From Hydra vulgaris (taxonomy: Eukaryota; Cnidaria; Hydrozoa; Anthoathecata; Hydridae), in the NCBI RefSeq assembly GCF_038396675.1, contig NC_088931.1, forward strand, positions 9,513,501 through 9,577,500: DNA of 64,000 nucleotides, in the 5' to 3' direction. Position numbers and translations under genes: made by a program. The notes beneath the pieces were generated by a model. That model searched no databases. It had not been told where the DNA came from and worked only from the letters and a program-made list of their open reading frames with translations. Shown here one piece after another: positions 1 through 10,769 of the stretch; the first letter of the stretch is position 1; each line of letters opens with the position of its first letter.

Positions 1-20
1 ATATCTATATAATATGTATG

Positions 21-101
<81 letters not shown>
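1..101. repeat. (TA)n microsatellite
   Basis: Almost pure TA dinucleotide with a few interruptions (TATG, TAC). It runs from the window edge to the foldback repeat that follows. Confidence 0.9.
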
Positions 102-103
102 AT

Positions 104-307
104 GTAAATTATTAGTATTAATAGTGTTATAATACACTATATAGTGTTAAATAATATAATGCAATAACAATAATAGTGTTACAATACACTATAATTATAG
201 TGTATTATAATACACTATAATTATAGTGTATTATAACACTATTATTACGCATTATACTATATAACACTATATAGTGTATTATAACGCTATTAATACTAAT
301 AGTTTAC
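104..307. repeat. Foldback palindrome built on a TATAGTGTTATAATACACTA motif
   Basis: The left end (GTAAATTATTAGTATTAATA) is the near-exact reverse complement of the right end. Between them the self-complementary motif ATAGTGTTATAATACACTAT is repeated several times. The whole 200 bp can fold into one long hairpin or several short ones. It looks like a small foldback or MITE-type element. A related motif recurs once more at about 330-366. Confidence 0.75.
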
Positions 308-367
308 ATAATATCCATATAATATGTATGTAATACACTATAATTATAGTGTTATATAACACTATTA

Positions 368-529
368 TTATGAAAGAGGTAGTCTAGTTAATCTATACCT
401 AAAAGATTCTGTGCAATTACAGTTTTCTTCTTCTCTTCTTGTCCCGTGAACTTTACAAATTTCCTGTCTCCATTTAATAAGTCTATATTGACCATTTTTA
501 CAATCTTCAACAGCACAATGAGTAGACAT
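368..529 (-). pseudogene. Small Cys-rich ORF (53 aa), divergent partner of the next ORF
   Basis: A minus-strand ORF of 53 residues starts at 529 and stops at 368. It carries paired cysteines (HCAVEDC near the N-terminus, CKVH in the middle, CNC later), suggesting a zinc-binding fold. Similar Cys-rich first exons occur in cnidarian transposon-associated proteins; this is from memory and not checked. The reading may continue through a splice junction before the stop, so this could be a first exon. It faces away from the plus-strand ORF at 687, with about 160 bp between, as in two-gene transposons with a shared promoter. Function is unknown. Confidence 0.4.
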
Positions 530-686
530 TTATAATTTTTTTGACCTTCTCGCAGTAACTCAAGTCAAATTATATAAATAAATGTTTGTTTACCTCCGCT
601 AGGTTTGCGCATGTCATTTGACATGCGTGCGCAGCGCTTAAACTCAAATCAGAGAATCGTGTATTTTGAATTGTCGCAAATAGGCA

Positions 687-2622
687 TTGACTCTAATACA
701 GAGAGTAATACAGTTTGTAGAAATGGACAGTTTTTTATTATTTACAAAAAATAGTGATTCGTTTCTCAAAACATCTCAACAAGTCACTAAACATTTTAAG
801 ATAGAAACATGTAAAAATCAGATTAGGAGTCTCATAAATATATTATCGTATTGGGCTACAAATTTTAACAGGGCTGAGGACGTGTTTTTTTTATATCTGC
901 AGGTTATAGCAAATGAAACTAAACATATATTTAGAGAGAAATTAGGCCCTATAAAACAATCTTACTTATCTTCTCGATTTTCTAACTCTTACAAAGAACG
1001 TCGGAACAATATAGCACTACTAAAAGCTGAATTAAACAGCATACTAAATCAATTATGTGTTCTAAGACAGTATGTTAAGCAAAAAGAAAAAATAATTAAA
1101 GCTTTAAGGGCAGAAATACCAGATCTGAAAAAACACACAAAAATAAAATTACAGTGAGCAGATTCATCACTTTAAAGCTGAAAAAAAAGCTTTGAAATTA
1201 AATGAAAAGCATAAGTTAAGGCAACTCAAAACTAAGCATAGTGCTGCTGTTTTGACAAGTAACGGGGTAATTGCTAGTTTGAAGAATGATTTGCTCTAGA
1301 TTTAGGAGAAAAGAAGAGTAATTAAGCCAGAAGATGAAAAAACATTCATTACAAATCAGAGTAATAATTTATAATATGTTGTGTAATATACCAACAGGTA
1401 ACATTCCATATCCTATGAGCAAAATAGGGCATTATATGGGTGTTACTTTTAATAATATTCCTCATCAAAGTACTGTTCTGCAAAAGGCTCAAGACTTGGC
1501 AGTATTTTAGATTTGCAAGCAGCAAAGTGGGCTATGGATAATAATAATCTTACTCTTGATTTTGATGCTACAACACAAGAAAGTGTCTAAATTAATAGCA
1601 TTAACTTAACATCAAAAGATAAATGTCTTGTTATTGCTCTAGATCAGTTACCAGGAGGAACAGCATTCGATTATGAAAGTCATATATGCACTTCAATTGA
1701 TTATATGGCATTTCTTTATTCAGATTTTTGCCAAAGTAGCTTTGATGAATGTCGTAACTCGATTATTGAAAATATATCTAACACAATGTCAGACAGAGTT
1801 GTAGTCAACCATCTTATTATAAGCAAAGTTTGTTCAACCTGGGGCAAGAATTTGAATGAGCTGAAGTGCCATTTGAACACATTTGAACTTTTTTACACAA
1901 TTGCATTTCATGTCGCTCAGCATTACAGTCTCTTGAGAGTGAGAATTGGTAATTATTCAGAAATGATTGTATGGCAGTTGAAATTATTTTAATGAACAAA
2001 ATAAGGTTTATAGACATCAAAGGTGATCTACGAAGTATTTCAAGATATCGTGAAAATTGGCTTTATATTCGTTTTCATACTTGTTTCATTTTTATGAAGC
2101 ATTTTAGTGAGTTTAAACATTTCCTCACTGTTAGAACAGTAAAATGTAAAAGTTTGTTAGCAATTTTAAGAGGGGCATTTTGTAATAAAACTGCCATAAA
2201 AGAAATGTGCGTGCTTGCATTGTTTGGAAAATTCCTTACTGAGTCTTGAATGAAAAAGTTTTATGCTTTAGCTGAGGATGCAACTTTTGATCATGTTTCT
2301 GGTATTCAGTTAGTGGAAAAAGTTTTGCTAATAATTACAAATTGGAAATCTAATCCAGCTGATCAGTTTTGCAGAAGAACATATTTTTTGGGAATATTCT
2401 TGCATTCTTAACATTAAAAAATCATTTTATGCTCCATTGCTAACCACTAAAACTCGTATAAGCTTCATTGATAACCAGCTTAAAAAAATGACTTCTGCTT
2501 GTCTTGATGCTGTGCAAGATATCTTGAAGCGACAATATAAAAGGTATTTCTCACTTTCTATTACAGAAACACTAAAGGAGGTAAGAGACGCAAATGGGAG
2601 GAACTTGGTAGATATATCATAA
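687..2622 (+). pseudogene. Decayed transposase-like gene in several frames
   Basis: Open pieces at 687-1157, 1500-1590, 1590-2000, 1971-2249 and 2437-2622 read in one order but different frames, with stops and frameshifts between them. Recognisable stretches are a coiled-coil-like N-terminal part (about residues 100-150 of the first piece), LTLDFDATTQ near 1550, KCLVIALDQLPGGTAFDYES near 1620, and SDRVVVNH near 1795. The acidic residues in LDFDATT and LDQLPGG could belong to a DDE-type core, but this is an inference. Similar multi-copy proteins are, as I recall, common in cnidarian genomes without a standard family name. With the divergent small ORF at 368-529 it probably formed one mobile unit, now dead. 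Confidence 0.5.
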
Positions 2623-2639
2623 TTATGTTGTAAATTTGT

Positions 2640-3569
2640 TTTTTTAAATGGTTTTTTACTAAATAAACACTATTTTTTATCATTTTTATTGAAATTATTT
2701 TATATTAAAAGTTTAAAAATTAAATTTACCAGCTTTCTCCACGTAATCACTGCCATCTGGCACCCAGAGTGAAAATAAAAACCTCCTTGGTAAGTTTTTT
2801 ACTGTGTTTTATTTTTTGTTTTTCATTTTAATTTTTTGAACACTCATTTAGTCTTTTTTTTTTAAATATAGGCTTGTCTAGGAGTGATTTCTTGGTTTGG
2901 CGCCAAAGCCACCCTAGGCCTAAATCAAAAAGAGCCTTCCGCATATGGGTCCAGAATGGAGGTAAAGACCTGCCTTATTTTAAATTCAAACCTCCTGGTG
3001 GCAGAAGGGATGGCAGAGGGTTCAGGAATGTATTTATTAACAACTATAAATATACTTGTTAATAAGTTTATATAGATTCACTTAGCTGAATCTATATACA
3101 CTTATTGATAGGTTTATGGATAGTGTGTATGTATATATTTTTTAAGTTGATACTTGTATATAATCCTTTTGTATTTTAATTTTTGTATATAGTTGAGTTT
3201 AATTTTTTTAAGAAAAATTTGTGTTTTTATATAAATACTATTTATTATTACAAAAAAATAATATTTAAGTTCTAACACACCCTACCCAAGGTGCGAGAGG
3301 TGTAGAGCTTCCGAATAATACCCTCTTGCACCCTTTTCAGCGTTTATCGCTAAAACCTTTCTTTTTTTTGATACTAAATTGCATTCATTTAGATATAAAG
3401 ATACTAAGTAATTATCTTTATATTGGGTCAGAAGGTGCGCCCGAAGCCAAAAGGACTTCTGGCCTATCAACCTAAAGTATCCAAATTATATTTGATGGTC
3501 CCCTGCTTAAATATATTAAAAATACAAATAAAAATTATAAATTTCAATTAAATATTTGTAAAAATTTAA
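2640..3569. other. Intergenic, possible orphan exon pair
   Basis: AT-rich with polyA-signal-like AATAAA near 2660. A stretch near 2735-2791 ends in a good donor (CCTTG|GTAAGT), and ATATAG|GCTTG near 2874 resembles an acceptor. The downstream piece reads VWRQSHPRPKSKRAFRIWVQ and onward for about 60 residues (2874-3062). The upstream piece has an in-frame stop. I cannot identify the protein. A block at 3270-3510 with GC-richer short words looks like a repeat fragment. Confidence 0.3.
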
Positions 3570-4419
3570 AAATAGATCGCTGATATATACTAGAAAAAAG
3601 AGCGGTCCTAATATAGATTCTTGTGGTACTCCACAAGATATATTCATGTTGATATTTTTTCCGTAATTATGAAAAATATATTGCTTTTAAACTATTTAAG
3701 GTTCGAGTGTTTAATACTGTAGTTTTTTAATTTGGTTAATAAAATATAATGATTTACAGTGTCAAAAGCCTTGCTGAGATCAATAAAACGCCTAAAGTAT
3801 ATTTGTTTTCTTCAAAAGATTTAAGAATATCATGAACAAGATGAAAAATTGCCTGATCAGTTGAGTGACCTTTTTTGAATCCAAATTGTTTATTATAAAG
3901 AATGTTATTAATATCTAAGAAATAGTACAGTCTTTTATACATAATATGTTCTAATATTTTTGAGAAGCATGGTAGTATTGATGTAGGTCTATAATTTGCG
4001 ATACAAGTTGCATCTCCAGATTTTAGAACTGGTATCACCCTTGCAACTTTTAGTTTCTCAGGAAAGGTTCCTTGTTCTGAAGAAAGACTAAAAAGGTGCA
4101 AAAGCGGAGTTTTTAAATAAAATATTGATTTAATTATTATATTGCTACTTACATCATCAACTCCATTACCTTTATTTGATTTTAATAAATTTACAGCATC
4201 AAGTAGTTCTTTCTCATATAACTTATTATTTTCCATAAGATTATTATTTGAGCTTAAGTATGATTCAAAGCTAGTTTTACTACTTTTTATTTTTGAGACC
4301 AAACTTGGGTCTACATGATTGAAAGAATTAGCGATTAAAGAATCGTTAGTAATTTCACGATTATTTATAATGAGTTTTCTGGGAAACCCATTAGTGCTTA
4401 TGATTTTTTTACCTATCAC
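3570..4419 (-). pseudogene. LINE reverse transcriptase fragment
   Basis: The 221-residue open frame holds RT motifs: NKGNGVDDVSSNII (domain 1), FPEKLKVARVIPVLKSGD, NYRPTSILPCFSKILEHIMY, and QFGFKKGHSTDQAI. It terminates in a different frame in the LxSARLLT stretch. Below 3754 a shifted frame continues through CGVPQ-SILGPL to about 3570, where recognisable sequence stops before the catalytic F/YADD box. It is closely similar in motif wording to the RT at 33209-34618. RT copies element RNA at a nicked target site, but this copy cannot be functional. Confidence 0.8.
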
Positions 4420-4999
4420 CTCCTTTATTATGCGCCAAATTTTTTGTGCATCATTTTTGCAGTTAAGTAACTGATTAGTATAATACTGCCTTTTTGAATA
4501 CTTTATTACTGTTTAGAAAAGCCGTTTGTATTTTTTATATTTTTTTCGTTTTCATAAGTTCTTTTTTTAATAAACTTTTTGTATAAGCGCTTTTTTTTTG
4601 TTTTTTTTGATGACTTTATTATTTCCGTTGTTATCCAAGGATTTTGCTGGGATTTGATTTTCATAAATTTACTAATAAATGGGAAAGCTTCATTATAGTG
4701 GCTTTAAAATATGCTATGAAAACATAAAGCTTCATCTGCATTTTTAAAATAGTTTTACAATTTGTTGTGGATAACAGATTGATAAAAGTATTAATGGATG
4801 AATTATTAATTATTCGCTTTTTAATTTTTCCTAATATTTTATTGATGTCTTTTTCTGAAATTATAAACACTGGAAAGTGGTGTGAAATGTCAGTGACAAA
4901 TATTCCAGTCTTAACTTTCATGTATTTGAACTTGTTAAATATGATTTGATCAATTAATGTAGCACTATTTTTTGTTATGCGTGTTGGTTTGTTAATTGT

Positions 5000-5500
5000 T
5001 GGAATGAAACCATTTTGAAATATAATGTTGGTAAAATTTCTGACGCTTTCATTTTTTCATAATCGAGCAAGTCTAAATTGAGATCGCCCACAAAATAAAT
5101 TAGTTTGCCACAAATATCATTTTTTGTAATTAACATTTTAAGTGTTTGTTAAATGGTTTTATATTACCTGAAGGTGGCCTATATATGACGTGCAAAATTG
5201 TTTTTGCTGGTGTTGTTTAATACCTCAATGGTTAACACCTCATAATCTTTTGTTATTAAGCACAATTCAGTACGAATTTTAAAATCTAAAGAATTGTGTA
5301 TGAAAATGCACACTCCTCCTCCTGCTTTTTCAGATCCTCTTATTTGAAGAATAACTTTATAATTATTAATTTAAAAGTTAGAGTTATTTTCAATTTCTTT
5401 ATTCCGGCACCGTGTTTCTGTTAGGCATATAATTTGAAAATTTATTTTGACGCTAAATAAAAATTCCTTAAGTTTATCAATTTTTTTTTTGTATACTCCT
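5000..5500 (-). pseudogene. Degraded LINE endonuclease region
   Basis: Minus-strand reading gives scattered apurinic-endonuclease-like words: a C-rich VCIFIH segment near 5300, an IEVLN-like segment near 5230, and an YRPPSGN-like segment near 5180. They are in the same order as in the better-preserved endonuclease at 34632-35117. Many stops and frameshifts interrupt it. Confidence 0.5.
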
Positions 5501-5535
5501 TATTTTAAGATGCAGGATGGGTAGTGCATTATCAT

Positions 5536-5582
5536 CTATGTTAGCAGTTAGTGTTGTGAATCTATGTTAGCAGTTAGTGTTG
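5536..5582. repeat. Short tandem duplication (~24 bp)
   Basis: The word CTATGTTAGCAGTTAGTGTTG occurs twice, separated by five bases. Confidence 0.7.
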
Positions 5583-5825
5583 AAACGTTTGAACTGTAAT
5601 AATAAGTGCTTATATTTTCCATCCCTTTCCCATCTTTATAAAAACTAATATTTGATTCACGGTTGTTTTCTATACTTATATTTTTGTTTATTACAAAAGC
5701 TTTACTTTTATTTATGTCGTTATCATTGTATGTGTTATTCTTAGCATTAAAATTAGATAATAAGTTTGTTCCCATTTTAAAATAAGAATTTAAGCAATAA
5801 AAATAAAATAAAAACAAAAATTTTT

Positions 5826-5885
5826 TTTGGGAGTCGCGAATGATTAGTTTATCGTACCAGTCGCGAATGATTAGTTTATCATAAT
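5826..5885. repeat. Direct duplication of a 25-bp word
   Basis: AGTCGCGAATGATTAGTTTA occurs twice in succession near the junction between the LINE ORF1 and ORF2 parts. Confidence 0.7.
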
Positions 5886-5923
5886 ATTACTGCGTATTTT
5901 CCGCCTTCTCGTTTTTTTTTTAG

Positions 5924-6226
5924 TTATTCTCGAAGCTGTTTTTTTATAATTGTGGTTTCAGCGCTGTAGTCTTCATTTATATAAATATTTTTCCCTTTTG
6001 AATTTTTCGCCTGTTTTAAAATGTCTACTTTGTCTTTATAATTTAGTAGTTTGACAACTATTGGTCGAATTTTATGTCTGCTTCTAAGTTCAGTACTGTG
6101 AGCCCTCTCAATTTTTGTATATTTTAAACCAAGTATATCTTCAAAGAGCTTCTGCACCTTGGATTCACTGACACTCCAATTTTCATTTTCGTTTTCCATT
6201 ATGCCTTCTATTCTTGAGCACATCAT
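5924..6226 (-). pseudogene. LINE ORF1-like RNA-binding domain fragment
   Basis: One hundred residues. The stretch from LGLKYTKIERAHSTE through KIRPIVVKLLNYKDKVDILK to NIYINEDYSAETT matches the RRM-like core of L1-type ORF1 proteins (Transposase_22). These bind element RNA and act as nucleic-acid chaperones. The part before it is acidic and heptad-like, consistent with a trimerising coiled coil. It stops at 5924, and the continuation toward ORF2 is not intact. It lies just 5' of the endonuclease-RT remnant on the same strand. Confidence 0.7.
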
Positions 6227-6229
6227 GAG

Positions 6230-7369
6230 CCATAAGTACCCTTTGTCTCCTACTTGTAGACTTAATCCAATTTAGAATTTAATCCATATCTCGATAACAT
6301 AAATATTACCATCGATGTGGCACTTTATCAAAAGCTTTGGAGAAGTTTTATCAATCATTTTTTCATCAGAATTTACTGCATTTATTGATATCGCATTCTC
6401 AAAAAACCCGTTTAATTAAAGAAACTACTAATATTTGAATTGTTAACGTTGTATTGAGAACTTTCAATTTGCTTTGTAAGAGAATTAACTATGATGTCAT
6501 AATTATGATGTCATAATCTTTCATAATTGCTGCTAACTGCTAACCACTACAGATTATTTCAGATTTTAACTTAAAAGACCACTTTTCTGGGAGCTTTAAT
6601 GTTAAGTGGATTCCGTTCTTTTCTGCATCAACTAAAAAATTTATTAAAATTTTTAAAATAAAGCAAGAAGAGAACAACTATTTTTGTGCAATTTGTTGTA
6701 TGAGAGCAGTGTAGTAGATGTAAAAGGGGGTTTGAACTCACCCCAAGATGTCCTCTACTATGGTCTACCCTATGCAGTCAAAAAAACTTTTTAGCACCAC
6801 TTTACACCTCCCCTCGGAGAGCTTTTTACACCCCTCTTATATAAAAACCTTTTTACACCCACAAAACAAAAAAAATTTTGACACCCCTTATGAAAATATT
6901 TTGACACCCACCAAAAAAACCTTTCTTTCCATGGTTAAGTACTATCAAGCGGCCATTCCATAGAGGAATGGATTAATATGAAACTTGAGAGAAACGACCT
7001 CAATCGAGTTTAGCACCAACATACATAACAAGAACACCACAGTATCTACTTATCCAGTAACAGCTATTCGTTATCCAGTAACACTCAGTTAAATAAATGG
7101 AAAAAATAAAAAAAAAAAAAATAATATAATTTTAAATTTAGAAAGCATTAGCTGAATATATTATGAGAGACTTGTTAACATAGATTATACTGTTATATTG
7201 AACTCGTAGAAGACTAAATAAGTCTTATTATCAAAAACCTTGGGGTAATACGCAAGATACACATAAACGTTGCGATTCTTATGCACAAATATTTTAAATA
7301 TTATTGTAATAAGATTTTGTTTTGTTTTTTTTAGTTGTATTATGATTTATGTGTGTATTTTTTTTTTTT
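6230..7369. other. Intergenic, AT-rich
   Basis: No supported gene. It contains a degenerate tandem of TTTTACACCCC-type units (about 6795-6935) and a duplicated TATGATGTCATAA word near 6490-6515. The open frame at 6748-6963 is only the reading of that tandem. Confidence 0.5.
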
Positions 7370-7972
7370 AATTATTTTTTTGATGATTTTTATATGTCTG
7401 TCTGTAATTCCTACTGCACACCTCACTGCTGTCACACTGTTCTCATACATATCCTGCACCACCCTCACATACCTTTCCGCTACTCATGACCTCCTCATAC
7501 AATACCACAGCTCCTGTCTCGGAACTCTATTATAAGCTTTCTCTAAGTCCAAAAACACACAATGTAACTCCTTCTGTTCTTCCCTATACTTCTCCATTAA
7601 CACTCTCAGAGCAAACATAGCATCTGTGGTGCTCTTAGCTGGCATGAAACCATACTGCTGCTCACAGATCTCTACTTTTCCTCTAAGCCAAGCTTCCACT
7701 ACTCTTTTCCAGATTTTCAGGCTGTGACTGATCAACTTGATTTCCCTGTAATTACTACAGCTCTGAATGTCGCCCTTATTCTTGAAAATTGGCACCATTA
7801 TGCTATGTCTCCACTCCTCAGGCATCTTCTGACCGTCCAAGATTCTGTTAAATAACTCTGTCAAAAACTCTACTGCTATCTTTCCCAAACATTTCCATGC
7901 CTCCACTGGAATATCATCCGGTCCAACTGGAATATCATCCGGTCCAACTGGAATATCAATCCGGTCCAACAC
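7370..7972 (-). pseudogene. RTE-like reverse transcriptase fragment
   Basis: The main frame (7972-7484) reads RT motifs: MPEEWRHSIMVPIFKNKGD, CSNYREIKLISHSLKIWKRV, CEQQYGFMPAKSTTDAMFAL and the first catalytic-aspartate region VFLDLEKAYNRVPR. Below 7484 a shifted frame continues with the segment before the FADD box, then homology ends near 7370. The second and third catalytic aspartates are absent. A 21-bp tandem triplication near 7907-7964 gives a VGPDDIP repeat at the N-terminus, an odd in-frame expansion. Confidence 0.8.
7907..7964. repeat. 21-bp tandem triplication inside RT
   Basis: GGTCCAACTGGAATATCATCC is repeated about 2.7 times in frame. It encodes repeated VGPDDIP. Confidence 0.85.
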
Positions 7973-8096
7973 ACTTCATTCTCCGAATTGCAGCCCTTAC
8001 TTCCTCCTTGCTCACCTGGGAAACCTCCTGATTCACAACCTATGTCTCTTCTAACTTTCCTTCACTATCATTCTCTTGATTCATCAGTTACTCAAA

Positions 8097-8378
8097 TTAC
8101 TCCTTCCACCTTCCCAAGACACTCTCCTCACTAGACAACACATTTCCATCTTTATCCTTAATCATCCTAACCTGCTGCACATCCTGCCCATCACGGTTTC
8201 TCTGTCTGGCCAATCTGAACAGATCTTTTTTCTCTTCCTTAGTGTTCAATTTCTCATACAGATTACTATATGCCTTTTCTTTAGCTTTTGTCACTGCTCT
8301 TTTTGTCTTGCCACACATCTCCTTGTACTTCTGTCTACTTTCTTCATCTTGCTGAAAGTGCCAATTCTTTTTAACCAA
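8097..8378 (-). pseudogene. RTE linker between endonuclease and RT
   Basis: Ninety-three charged residues, including KTKRAVTKAKEKAYSNLYEK and LFRLARQRNRDGQDVQQVRM. Typical of the lysine/arginine-rich spacer between the endonuclease and RT of this LINE type. It is separated by frameshifts or stops from the pieces on both sides. Confidence 0.7.
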
Positions 8379-8390
8379 CCGCTTTCCTCT

Positions 8391-9554
8391 TTAACTTTCA
8401 TGAACTTCCTCATTCCACCACCACGTCTCCTTGTCTATCTTCTTCTGTCCTGATGTTACACCAAGTATCTTCCTTGCCACATCCCTCACTGTATTTGACG
8501 TCTCATTCCAGGTATCCAGAACACCACCACCCAGTGCCTGTCTCAGCTCATTCCTGAACTTTACACAACAGTCTTCATCCTTTAACTTCCACCACCTTAT
8601 CTTAGGTTCTGCTCTCACTCTCTTCTTCTTCTTCACCTCAAAAACTATCCTACATATCACCATCCTATGCTGTTTAGCTACACTCTCTCCTGGTACCACC
8701 TTGCAATCACTAATCTCTTTCAGGTTTCTTCTCCTACAGAGGATATAGTCCACCTGTGTGCCTCTTCCCCCACTCTTATACGTCACCCTGTGTTCTTCCT
8801 TTTTCTTAAAATAAGTGTTGACTACAGCCATCTTTATCTTTATAGCAAAATCTACCACCATCTGTCCTTCTGTATTCCTTTCTTTAACTCCATACCTATC
8901 CATCACCTCCTCATCACCACTGTTCCCTTCACTAACATGTCCATTAAAATCTGCTCCAAGAATTATTCTCTCTTCTATAGGAACCTGCAGGATAACTTCA
9001 TCTAACTCTCTCCAGAATTCTTCTTTCTCCTCCGTATCACACCCTAGCTGAGGAGCATAAGCACTGATGGCATTCATCACCACCCCATTAATCTCTAATT
9101 TTGCACAGATCACTCTGTCACTTACTCTCTTTACCTCCACTACACTCTTACTAAACTCCTCTTTCAGAATTACCCCTACTCCATTTCTCTTCCTGTCGAC
9201 ACCATGATGGAAGAGTTTGAAGCCACCACCAATACTGCTGGCCTTGCTGCCCTTCCACCTGGTCTCCTGTACACTCAGTATGTCTAACTTCCTCCTCTCC
9301 ATCTCATCAGCTAGCTCTCTCCCTTTACCGGTCATAGAGCCCACATTCAACGTACCAAATTTAACCTCCACCTTCCTGCTCATCCCCCTCTTTTTCAGCT
9401 TCAGAGCTCTTTTCCCCCCTTTTCTCCTCCTCCTTGTCCCAACAGTAGCCCAATTTCCACTAACGCCCTGTTGGGCAAAAGCACCAGAGGCTGTCGTTGT
9501 TAACCCGGGTTCCGACCAATCCGGTATGAAATTCCTATTGTTGATCCGCATCAT
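8391..9554 (-). pseudogene. RTE-like AP endonuclease (EEP fold)
   Basis: 387 residues. The domain starts at about residue 63 (VKFGTLNVGSMTGKGRELAD). It has the catalytic motifs QETRW near residue 97, the NAISAYAPQ strand, GADFNGHVSEGNSG, and YILCRRRNLKEISDCKVVPG followed by AKQHRMVICRI (terminal DH-type motif here QH). It nicks target DNA to prime reverse transcription. The ORF ends in WWWNEEVHES and a frameshift separates it from the linker. The N-terminal 60 residues are basic and low-complexity. QH in place of the usual DH or SDH at the last catalytic site is common in this group or may be decay; I cannot tell. Confidence 0.8.
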
Positions 9555-9671
9555 TTTATTTGGCGCAGTTTTTACATCAAATGCCCTTCCTGACGCAACC
9601 CTCCCTATTTATCCGGGCTTGGGACCGGCACTAAAATACACTGGTGTGTGCATCCTAGTGGCTAGGTTATG

Positions 9672-9948
<277 letters not shown>

Positions 9949-10061
9949 ATGATTTAGTGTTAAAAACACTAAACTCTTGATCGTTGTAGAGTGCTCAATA
10001 TTCAAGAAAATATATATTTTTTCAAAAACAGAGCGTTTTATACTTAAATTTTAGAAAAAAC

Positions 10062-10107
10062 AACTTTTAATGGAACTTAAAGTTTCATGCCTATCGGCAA
10101 TCATCAG
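10062..10107 (-). ncRNA. Hammerhead-ribozyme-like core (Penelope-type end)
   Basis: The minus strand reads CTGATGA, a perfect stem II hairpin (TGCC-GATA-GGCA), then GAAAC, a short stem III candidate, and GTT. That is the order of invariant boxes in a hammerhead. The same arrangement occurs at 38096-38142 beside a Penelope-like GIY-YIG ORF; Penelope-like elements are known to carry hammerheads. Stem I pairing next to CTGATGA and GTT is not obvious, so activity is doubtful or may need a dimer. Confidence 0.45.
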
Positions 10108-10189
10108 CCATGAAGTACAAAATCAAAAATATAAAAAACCGTAAAAAAAAGATGTATTTCTGAATTAATTTGTTATACAAATAGGGGCT

Positions 10190-10590
10190 GCGATAAAAGA
10201 TAGAGAATTGAAAGTTTTTTATTTTTTTCCAGGGTACGATAAAGTTACCAGTTGCTCTTGTATTAAACTTATTGTTAATTGAATGAAAGAAGTTTTTTTG
10301 AGAATCGTGAAGGAACTAATCTCATTTTGTATTTTAGCATAAATAGTATATTAGCATAGATATTAACTTGATAAATGTTCAGCGCTTTCATTTCTTTCAA
10401 TAGAGGTTTAGCGTGTGTAAGTTTGTTTTTATGATATATTACTCTTGAAGTATGTTGTTACCGTTGATAAAGAGACATTAATTTTGTCTTGTGGGTGCTT
10501 CCCCAATGTTAGCGTATGTAAGATGACTATGTATAAATGAAAAGTAAAGAATTTTCAAGTTTTTTTCTAATAAAAATGAAATCAAAGATC
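10190..10590 (-). pseudogene. LINE reverse transcriptase C-terminal remnant
   Basis: The minus strand reads SFIHSHLTYANIGE near 10540, matching FSFIHSHINYCNIAWAN of the LINE at 32236-32895. Farther on it has weak matches to that copy's final segment. Many stops. It is only the 3' tail of a LINE of the same family. Confidence 0.6.
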
Positions 10591-10769
10591 ACTTTTTCAA
10601 GCTTCGTTATTTCTTTATATATGTTGTAAACAAGTAGCTAAGCCGGCTGAGTTATTTCCGTAATAATCGCAATTTTTGGAACCAAAATAAGTTTTGGTAC
10701 CAAAAATAAAAATAAAAAATAATAAAATTGTTCCTATTACGGCTCTACCAGCTATCAACATTATAATAA

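Larger units (their letters stand above)
3570..6226 (-). mobile_element. Non-LTR retrotransposon (CR1/Jockey-like LINE), 3' truncated
   Basis: Read on the minus strand, an ORF1-like piece (6226-5924) is followed by degraded endonuclease sequence (about 5500-5000) and a reverse transcriptase (4419-3570). The RT breaks off just after the conserved CGVPQ-SILGPL motif, so the rest of the RT and the 3' end are missing. The same family is represented by the longer copy at 31800-35230. Confidence 0.8.
7370..9665 (-). mobile_element. RTE-like non-LTR retrotransposon, 3' truncated
   Basis: Minus strand. A 5' leader at 9665-9555 (GGGAGGGTTGCGTCAGGAAG) precedes an AP-endonuclease ORF (9554-8391), a linker (8378-8097) and an RT piece (7972-7370) that breaks off after VQDMYENSVTAVRCAVG. 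The leader word and protein wording resemble RTE/BovB-type elements annotated in vertebrates as craniofacial-development-protein-2-like; this is from memory. The element is clearly more GC-rich than the surrounding DNA and is abutted by a long TA array on its 5' side. Confidence 0.8.

Noticed and set aside
8076-9051. Plus-strand hydrophobic frames
   Set aside because: They are antisense shadows of the RTE-like endonuclease and linker on the minus strand.
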